A DNA stretch of 64,000 bases from Taeniopygia guttata (taxonomy: Eukaryota; Chordata; Aves; Passeriformes; Estrildidae): assembly GCF_048771995.1 (NCBI RefSeq), contig NC_133030.1, forward strand, positions 55,088,001-55,152,000. Direction: 5' to 3'. The position numbers and the translations under genes were made by a program. Under the pieces are notes generated by a model that was not told the DNA's origin, searched no databases, and worked only from the letters and a program-made list of their open reading frames with translations. Shown here piece after piece: positions 1-13,635 of the stretch; within the stretch, counting starts at the first letter, position 1; every line of letters begins with the position of its first letter.

Positions 1-400
1 TGTGTGTGCTGGCTCTGGTCCTTGGCAGGGCACAGCAGTGCCCGGCTGCTGGCTGAGCTGTGTGCCCCACTCCCGCTGATCTCACAGTGAGCAGCTCTGG
101 AGCTGTTTGCCTGTGATAGAGCCCAGGAGCTGGAAGGGTGCCCTGGGCGTGTCCCACTGCCTGTCACGCCACCAGGGCCCCCGATTGCCTTCATTTGCTT
201 ACCCTGCTATACAAACAAGGTGGACAGCAATTCTTGGAAGTGCTGCCCTTCTCCATATGCTACACCAGCAGGAGTGAAAGAATGAATCCCCGGGGTCAGC
301 ACACTGTGATTCACAAGTACACACCAAGCAGAAACTCAGGCTCAAAGTTTTGACTGAGACTTCCTATGGCCCATTTCTTTTCTGGCCATGCTTATATTTA

Positions 401-417
401 TTTGTTGTTGTTGTTGT
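401..417. repeat. TTG trinucleotide microsatellite
   Basis: A short run of TTG units inside AT-rich intergenic DNA. It is too short to suggest any function. Confidence 0.7.
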
Positions 418-3400
418 AAGGCAAATCTCCTATCGTTTTATCGTCAATATAGGGTGTTCTTGATCAGTAAGAGCTGGCTTAGGCTGGGTCTTCAGTTCAT
501 ATTGACCCTGAGGTAAAAGCTCACAGTCCCAGGCAGTGTTTGTTCTGCTAAGCAGGTCATAATACTGTTACCATCTGGCCTTTCATGCCATCTCCTGTGC
601 ATGGGTTTGCACATTCAAATGACTTTGCTGGCTGAAGTAACAGAGTTTGCATTTATAAGCCAGAAACAACAGAGAGACAAAAAATAAAAGCTAACTAAGC
701 GTTAGTGTAATGATATTTTCTGAAAGGAGCTCTATTAACCTAAACCTCCTTCTGCTCACTGAGTTTCTTAGTGCTTCTCCTAATATTTACACTTCTGAAA
801 CGCTTTTAAAAAAATCCCTCATGACAGCATTTATGTTGTTGAGTTTTATTTAAGAAATATACTCAGTCTGAAAAATGCAGACACATGCATCTTCTTCCAC
901 TTTCCTGTTTCTATTTGGGAAAATCACAATCTTTTCTTGACTGGGCGCATGATGAGACCAGATGCAGTGCCCTGTCTGAGCCATTTATCAGACCCCTCAC
1001 AGCCTCACCCCTACAGGAATTTAGCACCAGTGGCTGAAGACATATCTGCACCCTCTAAACATCTGCCAGAGCTTTCTTGGCACTGTGAGCAGACAGGTTC
1101 TCCTTTCCCTCCGCACAGGCCAGGCCACTTGAAGTGAGGAGAGGCTGAGGATTTTGCAAGACTGCATTCCAGATAACTTTGGAGAACCACGTGTTTAGGG
1201 ATGAAAGTCAGGGTTCTTTAGGCAAGTGAAGGAGCTGAATCGTGTTCCCTACAAATCCACATGCAATAATCCCCCTGACATCCTGCACTGCCAAAATGCC
1301 AGGTTTGTTTTATTTCTTCTACTAGTTGTTTTGCAAAAAGGTGAAGCCAACAAAGCAATAAAAGCCCTGCTGCTTTCAGTTAGAAAAGTGACAAGTCAGG
1401 TTAGCAATAAAAGCCCTGATGAAAGCTGAGGAACTGCTTTTCCTGTTCTGCACCCTGTGACAGTACAGCACCCAATAAGTACTGCAGCTTATTTTGAGAA
1501 GTGCGTCATGCACTCCAGTTATAGAGAGAAAACATCAGATTAGGTTGTGCCCTGTTTCTGTCAAGACTCTCATGAGATTTAGGGGACCAGGCACAGGACC
1601 ATGTCAGAAAAAAATGGGTAAGCAGAGAAGAAATGGAATTTCTCACACCCTGCAAGGCTGCAGCCATGCACAGCCTAGAGCAAGGATCTGGAGCAATGCA
1701 CAGAAATAGAACGCTGGTGCTGTGCCTCCCCCTTCCTTCCCATACAAAACCTATTTCCACCAAACTGCAGTGACACTTCGACTGAGGGACCATGTGGCTT
1801 CAAAGTAGAGCCATCCTGGTGAGATTAAAAGGTCACAGCAAATACCAAATCAGAAGGAAAATCAAGGAGCAGCACAAGGCGCTGCAAGGTGTTGTCAGTG
1901 TGGGTTTTCCACCTACACAGAGGAGGAGAGATGAGATCTCCTACAGCAGAGTGATGTGCTGCCTTGAAGAAAAGAACAATGGTCCAGGCAGACAGGAGAC
2001 ACTCCCAACACACCCAGCAGCTCATACAATGCCTGGAAGCATCCAAGTGCCTGTTGCAAAGAAATGAAGTGTTTTAACTCTTTGATGTGAGGGAAGGGCT
2101 TGTTTTCATCCATAGTCAGAGGCTTTTGCCTGTACAAAGTCTCTGCAGTTTGAGTCTCAAAAAGAGCTGGGGTTGCCTTTTTAGTCCTGTATTTCTCCAG
2201 GTGGGCTGATGGCCTTTGCATCCACAATGGGAGGAGGGAAGGAGCTTCTTCCTACGAGATGACTTCATGTGAGGAAGAGTCTGGGATTAAGCTAAGGCTG
2301 GCAATCACAAGTGGGAACTGCAGTGCAGGTGTTTGAGCAGGAAGGTGAGAATCTCCTGGAAAGGCCTTGGAGAGACCAAAGTTGACATCCCAATATTTAC
2401 ATTCAAAACCATATTGTAAACAGGTTCAGTGGTCTGTGAACTGCTTGACCCGTGGGAAGGGGTTGCTCTGCTGTCAGTTGTGGTGGCTTATCTCTGCAAT
2501 GGCTGCTTATCTTTGCCTCGCCTCTATGCAGACACAGCCAGGGTTGGAGCTGGGGCAGGACACTGAAGTCAGGCTGGAAACTCCAGTTCAGTCCATGGCT
2601 TCAGACTGAGGCAGGTACTGAAGTCATGCACAGACATCTATCCTTCTCCCCAGGGTCACCAGTCTAATTCCTCACTGTGCTGGATATTGAACAAATAGAA
2701 AGATCTCATCACTAACCCAGGAACCAGCAACTCGAGGGCCAGATATCAACAGACTTTCCCATTCCTGTAGTAATGATTGCCACCCACATTTATCTTCTTC
2801 CTTTTAAATATCGTTCCCTTCCAAGCTAGAACAGAGATCTGAAATACAGAGTAGACAGAGAAAGCTTCTCCTTAAAACACAGCCTGGCAATCACTAATGC
2901 AAGTGATACAATGCCCTGTCTGCCATAATCCAGACTGTGTGGAAGAGAATGTGTCCATTGCCAAAGAGCTACACAAGCCTATAAAACCTCAGAGAGAGTG
3001 CTCTGGATTGCAGGAGCAGACAAGCATGCCAGAAAGCAGAAGGCACTCCTATTTTCAGCAGCTGAACATGTAACACTAAGGAAGGGTGTGGGAATAAGGA
3101 GAAGGCTTAGCAAAATGAAGTTTCTAGTCACTATGGATATCTTTTTAAGTGCCCTGTTAGACATTTCTGAGCAGTCCTTTTCCTTCAAAAGATGTTTGGG
3201 GACTATCTCTGAATGAGGCCTCATTTGGAGGTTTCAGGTCAAAAAGCTGAAATGTGCCCAGCACAGCTCTCACATTTGCTATGGACAGGCCAGGGGCAGG
3301 AACCAGTGCCAGGAGTCCTGCACATGATGGGTGAGATCAGACAGGCCCAGGCTCATGCAGGATCCTGTGCTGAATGTGAGTCAGCTCTGATGCTCTTGCA

Positions 3401-5204
3401 AAAAAGGGGTTCTTGGCTGTATTTATAGGACTGTAATAGCTAAAATATGAAAGGCAATTATGCCATGCTACTAATTGTCAATGACTCCCCAGCTGAAGTC
3501 CTGTGTCCATTTTTGGGAATAGTACTTCAAGAAATAGTGAGCATATATGGGAGAGACACCTCAGCAATAGAAATGTAAATAACGTGGAGTTATTCTGTGA
3601 TGGAATACTGGAGCTGTTTGGTTGCTTAGTCTATAAAACCAATTGCTAAAAGGAGAGCTGAGGAAACAGCTATTTTCTGTGAATAATAAAGGATTAGTTA
3701 TTTATTACTAACCATTACTTACTCTCCAGACTCATGAAGATAGAGTAAGAAGAAAAAAAATCAGCACTATTTAAATCTTTAGATGAAGAGTCAAGCTGTT
3801 AGGAAAAAACTTGGTAATTATAGAACAGGCTGCCAGCAGAGTATGTGGATTCTCTGAGAAGGCTACACAGATATTGGTCACTCATGATCTGTTAATATAA
3901 ATCCTCTCTTAAAGCAAATGTTTTCATTAAATGCTCTCCTTACATCCCTCCCTGGTTACTAATTCTTTTGTGGTCTAAGTCAATAAATTTGTGATTTAAT
4001 GTCTGCCAGACTTCTGCTTCCCAGGTTCCTATGAAAAAAATGCCTTCATTTGGTGGCTGTGGGCTCCTGAAAAGTGTACTCCCACACAGACAGTGAAGGC
4101 ATGTTAGAGATGATCATCTAAATTTTAACACCCTGCATACTGGGTATGGTGCAGCCTCTCCCACGGACTGTCTCCAAAGCCAAATAGGTACAAGGAACAG
4201 TAACAGCCTGAGCTCTCCCAGGGGTGCTCTGAAATCAAACTCACCAATGTCAGTGAAATCTGCTGAGGCTGTGACAAAACCAGACATGGTATGCTCAGAG
4301 TAAGATTTACATTATTTGCAGGAAATTATATAAATGTGGAGCCAGATACTGAATAAGGAGTTTCAAAAGAAATACTGAATAATTTTTAAGGCATTGTTAC
4401 TTAGTCACATTACCATCATAGGATGCCTTCTTGTCTGTAAGGATTTAACAGAACCTTACAGGTACTCTGCAATTGACACTCTTTCCAAAGCAGGGTAAAC
4501 TAAATAGAAATATATGACATATAACAGCACATCCACAGAAGACTTAGGGCAAATACTCAAGGATGCAAAGCTATCTTTGGGGTAATGAAGTCAATGCAGC
4601 ATCTCATATAGCTTCCTTCAGAAACTGTCTTTTTTTCCCCATTTTCAGCCTGGCTCATTTGCATCTATTTGTATCTTTGCCCACACCATCCATTAGCTAA
4701 AGTGATTGTTCTTTTATCTTTGATAGTTGACCTATTTAGAGAGAGCAATCTTACTTTTTTTCCCCCGGTTTACATTTTCCAGGGCTACAAAACCCAGCTC
4801 TTTTACTGCCTTCCACTAAAGCAGGCTCTTCACTCTTCTGGTCTGCGTGCATCTCTTGTGGTCATTAATCTTCCCTAGGTGGGAATGGCCAGAAGTGTTT
4901 ATGGTATATCAAAGTGGGTTCTTTACCCCACTGTGCAACCCACATTACAGTAATGTTTCCCTTTCTGTAATGGAGATATTGTCTCTGGTGCATTATAGCA
5001 GCATCTCCATCATCTTTACGTCCATACCATGAGGATAGCTAGAAATACTTCAGAAAGGTCCCTGTGAGATAGTGTCAAAACTGAAATGGGTACTGGAAGT
5101 GACCACTCAAATTTCCACATGAAGCTTTGTACAGCTTCAGTGAGTCAAGATCAATTGGCCTTGCATGAAATACAAATATGGCATGTGCTCATCCTCAGCC
5201 ATAC

Positions 5205-5249
5205 AGCATCATCCTATAAATCATCATCCCATATAGCATCATCCCATAG
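5205..5249. repeat. 15-bp tandem repeat, three units
   Basis: Three near-identical units begin at 5205, 5220 and 5235, each close to AGCATCATCCCATA. Unit 2 has T in place of G at its second base, and unit 1 has T in place of the last C of CCC. It is a short intergenic minisatellite. Confidence 0.75.
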
Positions 5250-8200
5250 TAAGGAAATCAGAATGCAATTGCATCATGAACTTTGGATGTACAGGTGTGT
5301 GGCTAAATTTGTATCATGTGATCAGAAATTGCACACTTGCTGAAGGTCCAGACCTTTTCCATGCTCAGGTCCTTGAGGTATTCGGCAGCTGACTTCGCTC
5401 TCTCAATTTATAGGAATGTGTCCTTATGACCTGAGACCAACGCCAAATTTCCTATTGTTTAACCTTATCCTGTGGTCCCCTAACTGCTTAGCAGAGTCCG
5501 TCTAAAACATTGGCACCTTTGACTGTTCTCCTTGATTATTTGGACCTGGGGGGGCCTTGACCCCAACCCTCTGGCTGTTCCTGGCCTACCTTCAGACCTG
5601 CTTTAGCATTGCCTGGGGATCTGGACTCCTGGCAGAGCCTGGATTTTGTCTCAGGACCTGCCCTGCCCTGCTGTCATGCTGCATCCTGAAGCCCCATGCT
5701 ATTCTCCGTTTTGTCTCCTACCTTCCATCAGCTGAGTATATCAGCAATATTAGTATTTTCAGTCACCTTCAGGCTGTTCTTCTACCTCCTCATGGTTTCT
5801 CATTTGTTGCTGCAACCTCTTTTTCTGTACAAGGAATGAAGCTTGTAACAGTCCTCGCAGCTGCCTTGTATCTCAAACAGCTTCTTCCCAACTACCAGGA
5901 CCTGGGTCGCAGAGATCCAAATAACACCGTAACTCATGTGGAGAACGTGTATTTTTTCAGTGTCTCCAGGTCTGACCAAATGAGGAAAATTGATCTTTTC
6001 CCAAAAAATGCACCCTAAATGTCAGCTGTGAGGTTTGCACCCGGACAGAGAAATAACTCAGCCATCAGTGGAGTGGTGGCAACAATGCCCACAAAATAAT
6101 TAGTAACTTGGGAAGAAACTCGTGCTTGGGAAGAACAAGATGGACCAGATATGATGAAATTTGCCACAAAACTGAATTAATGGTTATAAATGAAAAGACA
6201 AATACAGCAGAAACACAATAGCTCTGTAGAAACAAAGGAGACAATATATTGGCTTCTGCTTTGATAATAGGGATGCTGAGAAATGTTCCAAAACACTGAG
6301 TTGAAATGAGGCTATTCTGAGGCTTTCTGAAGCAGCCACTGGCTTTACTGCATGTCAGTAATCTTTCCAGCCAGTATTCTGCAGACTCTTAGTGATCCCT
6401 GGCACTTTTAGAAGCTCCCAAAAGGCAACAGTGGTCAGCAGATTTTAATTAGCCATAAGTATTTTCAGAGTTTATAACTTGAAGAAGGTTGAAAACCACA
6501 GTGCACAACTCATATGAATGTCCACTTGTGTATATATGCGCAGTAAGATGTTTTTGAGTTTATTAGATATTTTTTTCTTAATACTTTAGTACTGTTAATA
6601 ATGAAAATTTGAACATATCTATACATGACAGCAATGTAAATCATTCTTCTACACTATGGCCACACTTATTAAGCAGTCTCCTGTTTTAACTGATGATTTC
6701 AAAGACCTTTGCCATGAATTGGAGTGGACTCTCCCCAAAGAATCTTTTAATCTATTTAATCTATTGCACTTGCCTAAGTAAACTCATACTTCCAGTCAAG
6801 TGAAATGGTCAGTGAGAGGGTCTGATATAAAAACCACTCACACATAGTTCCTTCAAACAACAGCACACCTACTATTGATGCAAAACCACTCCAACATAGC
6901 AGAGGTTGAAAATGTTTCTAATCCTTTTCTGCACTCAAAACTATCAGTTGCTAGAATATTCAAATGGCAAAGCAAGCTGGGCATGAAGACAATGCCATGA
7001 AGAAAGTACTGAAAATAGGCAATTCAGTTTTACAATTGCAGTGCTACAGAACTAATATTTCTTTTCTATTTCCTCTGAAACAATACATCCAACAGTGTAC
7101 ATGTATGCACTCCAAGTCGGAAGTTTTTGTCAGAACTGGAAAAACTCCTGAAAAAATTGCAAAGCGCTACTTATAATTTGTTTTGGATTCAGAGAATGGG
7201 GATTTTCAAAGGAACTCAGCCTGTTTGGGTGTATTTGCTTGGTAGCCAAGCAAATCCAGAGCTGAGAGGCAATTCAGCTGTGGCCTATAAATATATTGCA
7301 GACTACACACTAGGGGAGATGAAAAGCTTCTCATGAATATGTTTATGCTGGAAATTAGAAGGTTACTCAGTCCTCACAGCAATGATGCTTTGGAACAACC
7401 TTTCACTGGAGAAATGAGGCAAAGCCATTTTAAGTGGCTTCTCGATTAGCTGCAGGGATGATCCTGTGACTGTCTGTGACAAGAAATGACAGTGTTTGGT
7501 TCTGTGTATGGGCTCCTTTTCAAAACATGCCCTTACTTGTCATGGTGGGAACTTTGGATGCTGAATCTTTTGGAAAATCTGGGTTTTACTGCATGTCTGA
7601 AAGTGAGCAGAGGCCATTCATAAATATCCATTGACAATGGAGCTCTTCAAACCTCCTTTTCATGTGGTATTAACATGAGGCATCTGGAAGGTAAGAGACA
7701 CTTGATCACAGGCTCCAGGTTGATTTGAATAAAACGTTAAGAAAAATTTTCTTTAAAAACCTAATAAATTCAGCAGAAACACACAAAATGTATCTTACTC
7801 AGACTTGCTAGCAGTTATTACACAACCCCTTCCAATTACTAGTTTATTAGAGGGTATAACCCTCATGCTGCACACTGCCTTATGCAAGCCATGCTGATAT
7901 TCTATGTGCTAGGAGCTGCCACGACCACACATTTCAGAGAGAATGAAGGTAATTATGGTATCCCTGGAGATGGGTGGCACCCTCTTGCCCAAGGGCACTC
8001 CAAGGCTAACCCCCATCAGTTACATCGTGCCCAGGAGGAGCACTTAGGGTGACAGGGTGAAAAACAATGTGGAACTGCAGGGTGTAGACAAGGTACAACT
8101 GCACCAAGCCAAAGGGAGCTTTGCTTTGCTTGCTTTTCTTGTCATTAAATTAAATTGGTCAAACCTGGCAATTACCCTAGTTCTTCATTTTGTTTTCCTC

Positions 8201-9504
8201 CAGCCTTTCTTGTCTCTCTGCTTCTTTGGTTTGGACTCTTGGTGGCCACGATCACAGATTGGTTTGGGATACATGTTCTGGACCTTACTAAGGACGTTGC
8301 ACTGCATCATGGTGTTTCCTCCCTCATGAGATGCTTTTGATTAGCTGCCTGAAATACAGGTTTCACAGGGAACTCCTGTGGCACAGAAGTTTGTCTGGCA
8401 AAACTAATTGAGGAGAAATGGCCCAATTAAGAAACTCATTGTACTTTTCCATTTCTAATGGCAAACTCTGCAACAATGCATGTCCTGTAGGAAGAGTTTG
8501 CAGACTTAGGAAAGGTCCTCATTATTTTTAAGCTGTCAAGCTGCGCAACTCATGCAATCATCTGTGTTTGGCAGTCCCCAGAACCAAAGGCTGTGTAGAG
8601 AAAGGACAAGTGCAAAGCATTCAAGAAAAGCACAGCTCATTCTCAGCTTCTTCAGTTAATGACCAGCTTTTAGCTGACATGTACATGCCTACCCATATAA
8701 CTGAAAGCATTGTGGACATCACTGATACCCAGGTCAGCCCCACCACAGCTCAGCAAAAGCTTTAAACATAATTTCTCAGTTTAATCTAAAACAAAAAGCC
8801 AAAGAGTGTTTCAGGGAACATTCCCCTAAGAATCCACTTTCTCAATGAAAGCTCATCAACAGCAGAGGAACAGAGACAGAGCTCACTCAAAACATCAGCT
8901 CTGAAAAACATTTGGTCATGTCTCTGCTAGCAGTTTCCTCTAGCAGGAATGTTTTCCTGGATCCTGCCATTTAAATGTCTCCTGCTGGCAGTCAGCTTGT
9001 GTTGATGAAGGCCCCCAGGCCTTCAATCCATGAGCTCAGCACTAACGTCCTTCCACTCCTTAAATTCTCAGCTGAAGAATTCTCCAAAGGAGAGGATACA
9101 CCTAAGATAAATATAAGAGTATAAAAAATATAATAATATAATGAAATATGGTGGTTTTCCAGTTGAACCATTTCAGGCACCAAAACATGCACAAAAAATA
9201 TTCTTATAAGCTGCATTCTCTTTGACAAGTAAACAGGCAATCAAGACAAACTGGTCAGCAGCTGGCTGAGCAACATCTAGAGCCATGGCTCAGAGGATTT
9301 ACTGGTCTTTGAAGAATATATTTCCTTCAAATAAAGTCTGTTGTTAAAAGAGAAAGAAGATACAGTGAAGTTGTTACCTATGGGAACATTCAACCTTTAT
9401 AAACCCTGCTCTTATTCAGTATTTTCTGAGTAGAGCTTTTCCAGAGTCTGTGTAGTAGTTTGACATGATTGTACTTTGTACAAAGATACAAAACCAGACC
9501 TTGG

Positions 9505-9552
9505 CAGTCTTTTCCAACCTTACCGATTCTATAAGGATTCTATGATCACTTG
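9505..9552 (+). mobile_element. CR1 LINE 3' terminal fragment
   Basis: The text runs from a GGCAGTCTTTTCCAACCTTA stretch into two copies of GATTCTAT-like octamers. That is the hallmark 3' end of avian CR1 LINEs (a 'tcttttccaacct' segment followed by ATTCTATG-type repeats). Only this last ~50 bp is recognisable, so it is a heavily 5'-truncated, inactive copy. Confidence 0.7.
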
Positions 9553-10314
9553 TGAACATGATCATGAAAGTGCAGTTGAAAGCTACTGGTTTATTTTCCA
9601 TACATGATTCATTTGTATTGTCTTCAACACATCCCATTAGTGAAGCAGAAAATTCCTACTTCTTTGTAGGAGTCGATAGTTGACACTTTCCCTTCTTCCT
9701 CCTTCAGTTATTTAACTATGCAAGTTGATCTAATGACTTGCTGCTACCGAAATTCTTACCATTTGCTCCCTAGCCCATGGCTGCAGGACCCACCCCTTCA
9801 CTTTGCAGTAGCTCTGGCCCACATGCATTTCTAAAAGCCAGTTTGGCTCATTAAACCCCCTCCTCCATTTTTGTTGTTTGTTTTCTCCCATTTTATTGGA
9901 TTAAATCAGCTCACTGGAGTTAGCCAAGCAGCAAGAACTGCACAAAGCCGGCAGAAAGAGAATTCCCAATTTCCATCAGCAGCGAGCTGGTAACATGGCT
10001 CACTGCATCTCCAAAAAACACAGGGAGCCAACAGAGCAATCAGGGAACCTGCCTCATGCACAGCCTAAAACCAGACCAGCTGAGCTCCCGCTGAAGGCTC
10101 TGGGATCCGCACTGGCTTTGCAGGAAGAGACTCATGGCATCAGCTCCGCCAGCTCATCTGCTCAGGCAGCATCCTCCAGCAGCAGAGCGGCGGGATCTGA
10201 ACACACTCATCATCCCAGTGCAACCCTGGAGGGTGCAAAGCTGCTGCTGAGGAATGCAGAGAAAACCAACAGGCACCAGATTTAGCAAGTAGGAGTGGTA
10301 TCCACACAAAGAAC

Positions 10315-10320
10315 TTTATT
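10315..10320 (-). terminator. BAG5: BAG5 distal poly(A) signal (AATAAA)
   Basis: On the minus strand an AATAAA hexamer lies about 3.3 kb beyond the BAG5 stop codon. The bases beyond it, toward lower coordinates (about 10,260-10,290), read GT-rich on the minus strand, as expected for a downstream cleavage element. The implied 3' UTR length agrees with the roughly 3 kb 3' UTR of mammalian BAG5. A possible proximal AATAAA lies at 11140-11145. Confidence 0.6.
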
Positions 10321-10359
10321 TTAATCAACACAGCAGTGAAAAAGCAAACTTTTAAAGGA

Positions 10360-10371
10360 GGGGGGGGGGGG
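10360..10371. repeat. Mononucleotide G12 tract
   Basis: Twelve consecutive G on the plus strand, inside the proposed BAG5 3' UTR, where it reads as C12 in the RNA. Confidence 0.9.
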
Positions 10372-12394
10372 AAGAGCTTTATGTCTGTATGTTTAATAAA
10401 AACACCTTCTCTAAGACAAAAATAATTTACATTCTGATAACTCACATTCAAAAATAATTAGAGAAAGGCATCAGGGCGTAACATTCAAATGAATACCTAG
10501 TAAAAGCAGTAATGTATTTGTATTATTAATCAAGAATTTTAACACTGCGATATTTAATCTTGGATCTGTGAACACAAATGTCAACTCCTACACAGCAATA
10601 ACTGAAGACAGGTACACCATTAGGAGCACAGACACTGATTTCTGCTAAGTTTAAAAGGTAAGAATTGTACTTAACAAAAATCTTCTCCAAAGATTTGGAT
10701 TTCTGTGATATAGAAATCCAGAAAAATCACAGAAAAACCACTCTGAGTGGCAAACAACAAAAAATAAATACTGAAGTAACTACAGAAAACTAGTTTTAAA
10801 AGAAATTTGGTTAACAAATAGGAGTCACGATGCAGGATTACCTCTCCCCCTGAATATCCACTCGATTATTTGCTCTAAGGTACATAACACAGCACACAGA
10901 AACTATTTTAGCATAGTACTAAAATGCAGGCTTCTGCCATTTGGTCCATTTACATTTTGTTGATTATTTTAGCCTGCTGTATTGGAAAGAAAAGTTGTGT
11001 GTCTCTCAATCTTTGGATACAAAAAGCAGAGAAATTACATTCTTCAGCATAAAAGCAAATTTTGAGAAACCTGTGCATTTCTCTTATTTTGTTTTTGGGG
11101 TTTTTTTGTTTGCCCTTTTTTTTGGTTAAGCACATACATTTTATTACTTTCATTCATGCAAAAACTGTGAATTAATCCCATTCCATATGAGGATTTTACC
11201 ATAGCATTGAAATAGTCAATTTATCAGAGTACCGAAAAAAGGAAAAAAATTTAATCCACATAATATCTTGCTACTGGACTCTACTCAGTCAAATTACCTT
11301 TACACATTTGCATTCTTAGAGATGCAGGCATAACAATTCATTCAGGAAAACTAAAGGACACATTTAAAATAGAACAGATCTGATAACTATACTCACTTTT
11401 ACATAAGAGGCTCAAACGCTTATAAAACTACATGTATCTGCCAGAGAACACAGACACTGAATTGTTTAAACAAACTACAAGTAACCACTGCAGACCCGAC
11501 AGTAATACTAAAGAAAATTATTAATATCATTACAATATCAAATCCTTATCTTTCCTAAAAATGTAAGTGCAAATCACAAGTTGCAATTCAAACATGTAGA
11601 GAGCTTGAAATGCGTAAAATAATTCAGGTGTATAACACTATTAATATTCTGTGTTAGCAACATAATATTCAAACAGAGATTGAAATTTTAATTAGGGATC
11701 TTTTTTAGCGAAGGAGAGTTAAATTCAATGGGATTATGTCTTTGAAGGAGCAGGAAGAATCCTCCAACAAACATTCTGTCATTGCCAAATTGTGCCTTAG
11801 GCACTGTACTCAATTACATTGGTTTTGGCAGTAGATTTGCAAAGCAATCACCTGCACAATCACAAACAAAATCTATTCACACTCTGAAGGTATGCAGCCT
11901 TCAATCAACATCTCATAGTATGTTATGAACAAACACATTATTCTTGTAGCAATAGGCACAGAAGACCTGCCCAAAGTCCCCCACCTCCACACCAAGGCTT
12001 TAGTTTTCAAGCAGAATGCGTATTTCCTAAATTTGATACTCATTCTCAGGACTCTATAGGGCAACTGTCACCTATTGTATTATGTTAGCTTGACATATAC
12101 CACAGCATAATTAGATATAAACCCGAAAAATCCAGTTTGCAAAGATTACAAATGTATCAAGCTGCCAGTAAAGAGTTCCTATATCTACATATGACGGTGC
12201 AAGTTAGCAGTGTCATAAAGGCACTTGTCTCTCACAGACAGTACTGTCCTCTCCAATCAGTCAAAAATAGATCTTAAAAATACTTATTGTAACATCTGAA
12301 ACGGTTTTTACTCCTTAAAGTGGTGCAAATCATCATCTATAGAACACTAATTCATTAGTTCATCCTGAAAGAGCTGAGTGCAAATTATCCACAA

Positions 12395-12450
12395 TTGAAT
12401 ATATCTTTATATATATATCTATATTCTTTATATATATCTATATATACTCA
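12395..12450. repeat. AT-rich microsatellite
   Basis: Runs of TATA interrupted by TCTATA, with the unit 'ctttatatatatatctata' appearing twice in slightly different lengths. It lies in the proposed BAG5 3' UTR and is simple-sequence DNA. Confidence 0.8.
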
Positions 12451-13635
12451 AATCATAATGCCATGCTCTCTAAAAATGCCAAAAAACATGCTATAGTAGA
12501 AATGTGATTGGCACTAGCAGCCACAAATAAAAAGGTAGGTGCATACAACAGTACAAGCAAGCTTATTCTAAAACAAGTGAATGAGTTGCAAAGAGAGACA
12601 TTTGCCACAAGTCTTTCCAAGACATGCTTGAAGCCACGCCTGACCATGTAGCACACACTTATATCATTAGGGACAGCTTTATAGCTGGCTACCTAATTTT
12701 ACAAAAATAATTCCAAAATGCACATTTCACTTCAAAGTGAAGTCTCTTTTTATGTTTTTGCCAAATGTGAAAACCAGATGCAACAACAGAGTTTAAAAAG
12801 ACACCTAATCAGCCTAAATAAATTTCAGTGCAGTTTTCCAGGGTTTATGGATGGCAGTTTGAAATCCTCAAAATCCCCTTTATGTGTTTGGTATAAACGT
12901 ACAGATTTTCCTCTCCAAGTCTCAGCACCTTAAAGCAATAACTTGAAAGAATTTCCACCAACAAAAGACCTGGTTTTGCAAATCAAAGGGCTCAGGTATT
13001 ACAAAAATTGACATAATTGGCTTTGCCTATGTAAATGCTAATTTGCAGCTGGCATTACAGCTCCATTAACTGAGATATCTAAATGGCATGATGGATGGGA
13101 AAAATCAAGTACAATCCAAAAGCCAGCAGGCTTTTTGTCCTTAGAACTTTATGTCATGACAGCACATTAACAGTACATCCAGACTGCTGTGAAGTTGCTG
13201 GATGGAGCCTCATGCCTGAATACTAATTTTCATGTTCACTAATTTTCAAGTCTCCTTAAGTAGTTTTGCCAGTACTGTACCGTAAGGAAGTTCCTGTGTC
13301 TTTGTAAAGCCTGCATTCACTGAACATTGCACAAGGCAATTGAAATAAAAACAAGAAAGAAAAAGTGAAAAAAGAAGAAGCTATTTGATCAAGTATTAAG
13401 CTATTCCTTCAGAGAATTGCACTTTGCTTATATCAGTGACCAGAATTGCTGATGGTGTACTGACAGTTGCCATGGCAAGTGGGTGACTGCGTGGGATAGC
13501 AGACATATAGCCAAGTCAACTGCTTATGCAATTTCCATGATTTCAGCAAGCACAGAAGACTTTATTATGTGCTGCCAATGATCTTCATAAAGTGCCAAAG
13601 GGAAAAATGTTTTTCTGTATCAGGCCATGGCTGTT

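Larger units (their letters stand above)
1..9500. other. Intergenic DNA, no gene recognised
   Basis: I see no supported gene. Open frames here are short, lack recognisable domains and are not joined by convincing splice sites. Local items are a TTG run near 401-417, a 16-base direct repeat containing AATAAA at 1354 and 1403, a three-unit 15-bp repeat at 5205-5249, and an unclassified moderately GC-rich block at 5340-6030. By human synteny the neighbour on this side would be TRMT61A, so the GC-richer first 300 bases could belong to its distal region, but nothing in the sequence shows this. Confidence 0.6.
10290..13635 (-). other. BAG5: BAG5 3' untranslated region
   Basis: This AT-rich stretch directly follows the BAG5 stop codon on the minus strand and has no coding potential of its own. 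Its end is inferred from the AATAAA at 10315-10320. It contains a 12-base G run on the plus strand (10360-10371), which is a C12 tract in the RNA about 40 nt before the poly(A) signal, and an AT dinucleotide-rich block at 12395-12450. An internal AATAAA at 11140-11145 could give a shorter transcript. The extent is an inference and has no transcript support. Confidence 0.55.

Noticed and set aside
1354-1420. Two AGCAATAAAAGCCCTG copies 49 bp apart, as poly(A) signals of an upstream gene
   Set aside because: No gene is recognisable upstream in the window, and AATAAA is common in AT-rich DNA. The repeat is real but its role is unsupported.
5557-6018. Frame of 153 codons as a gene
   Set aside because: It begins at TTG, the first internal ATG leaves a short peptide, and there is no domain or splice context. 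I kept the block only as an unclassified sequence.
9995-10285. 96-codon plus-strand frame beginning MAHCISKK
   Set aside because: Low-complexity Ser/Ala content, no domain, and it overlaps the probable 3' end of BAG5 on the other strand.
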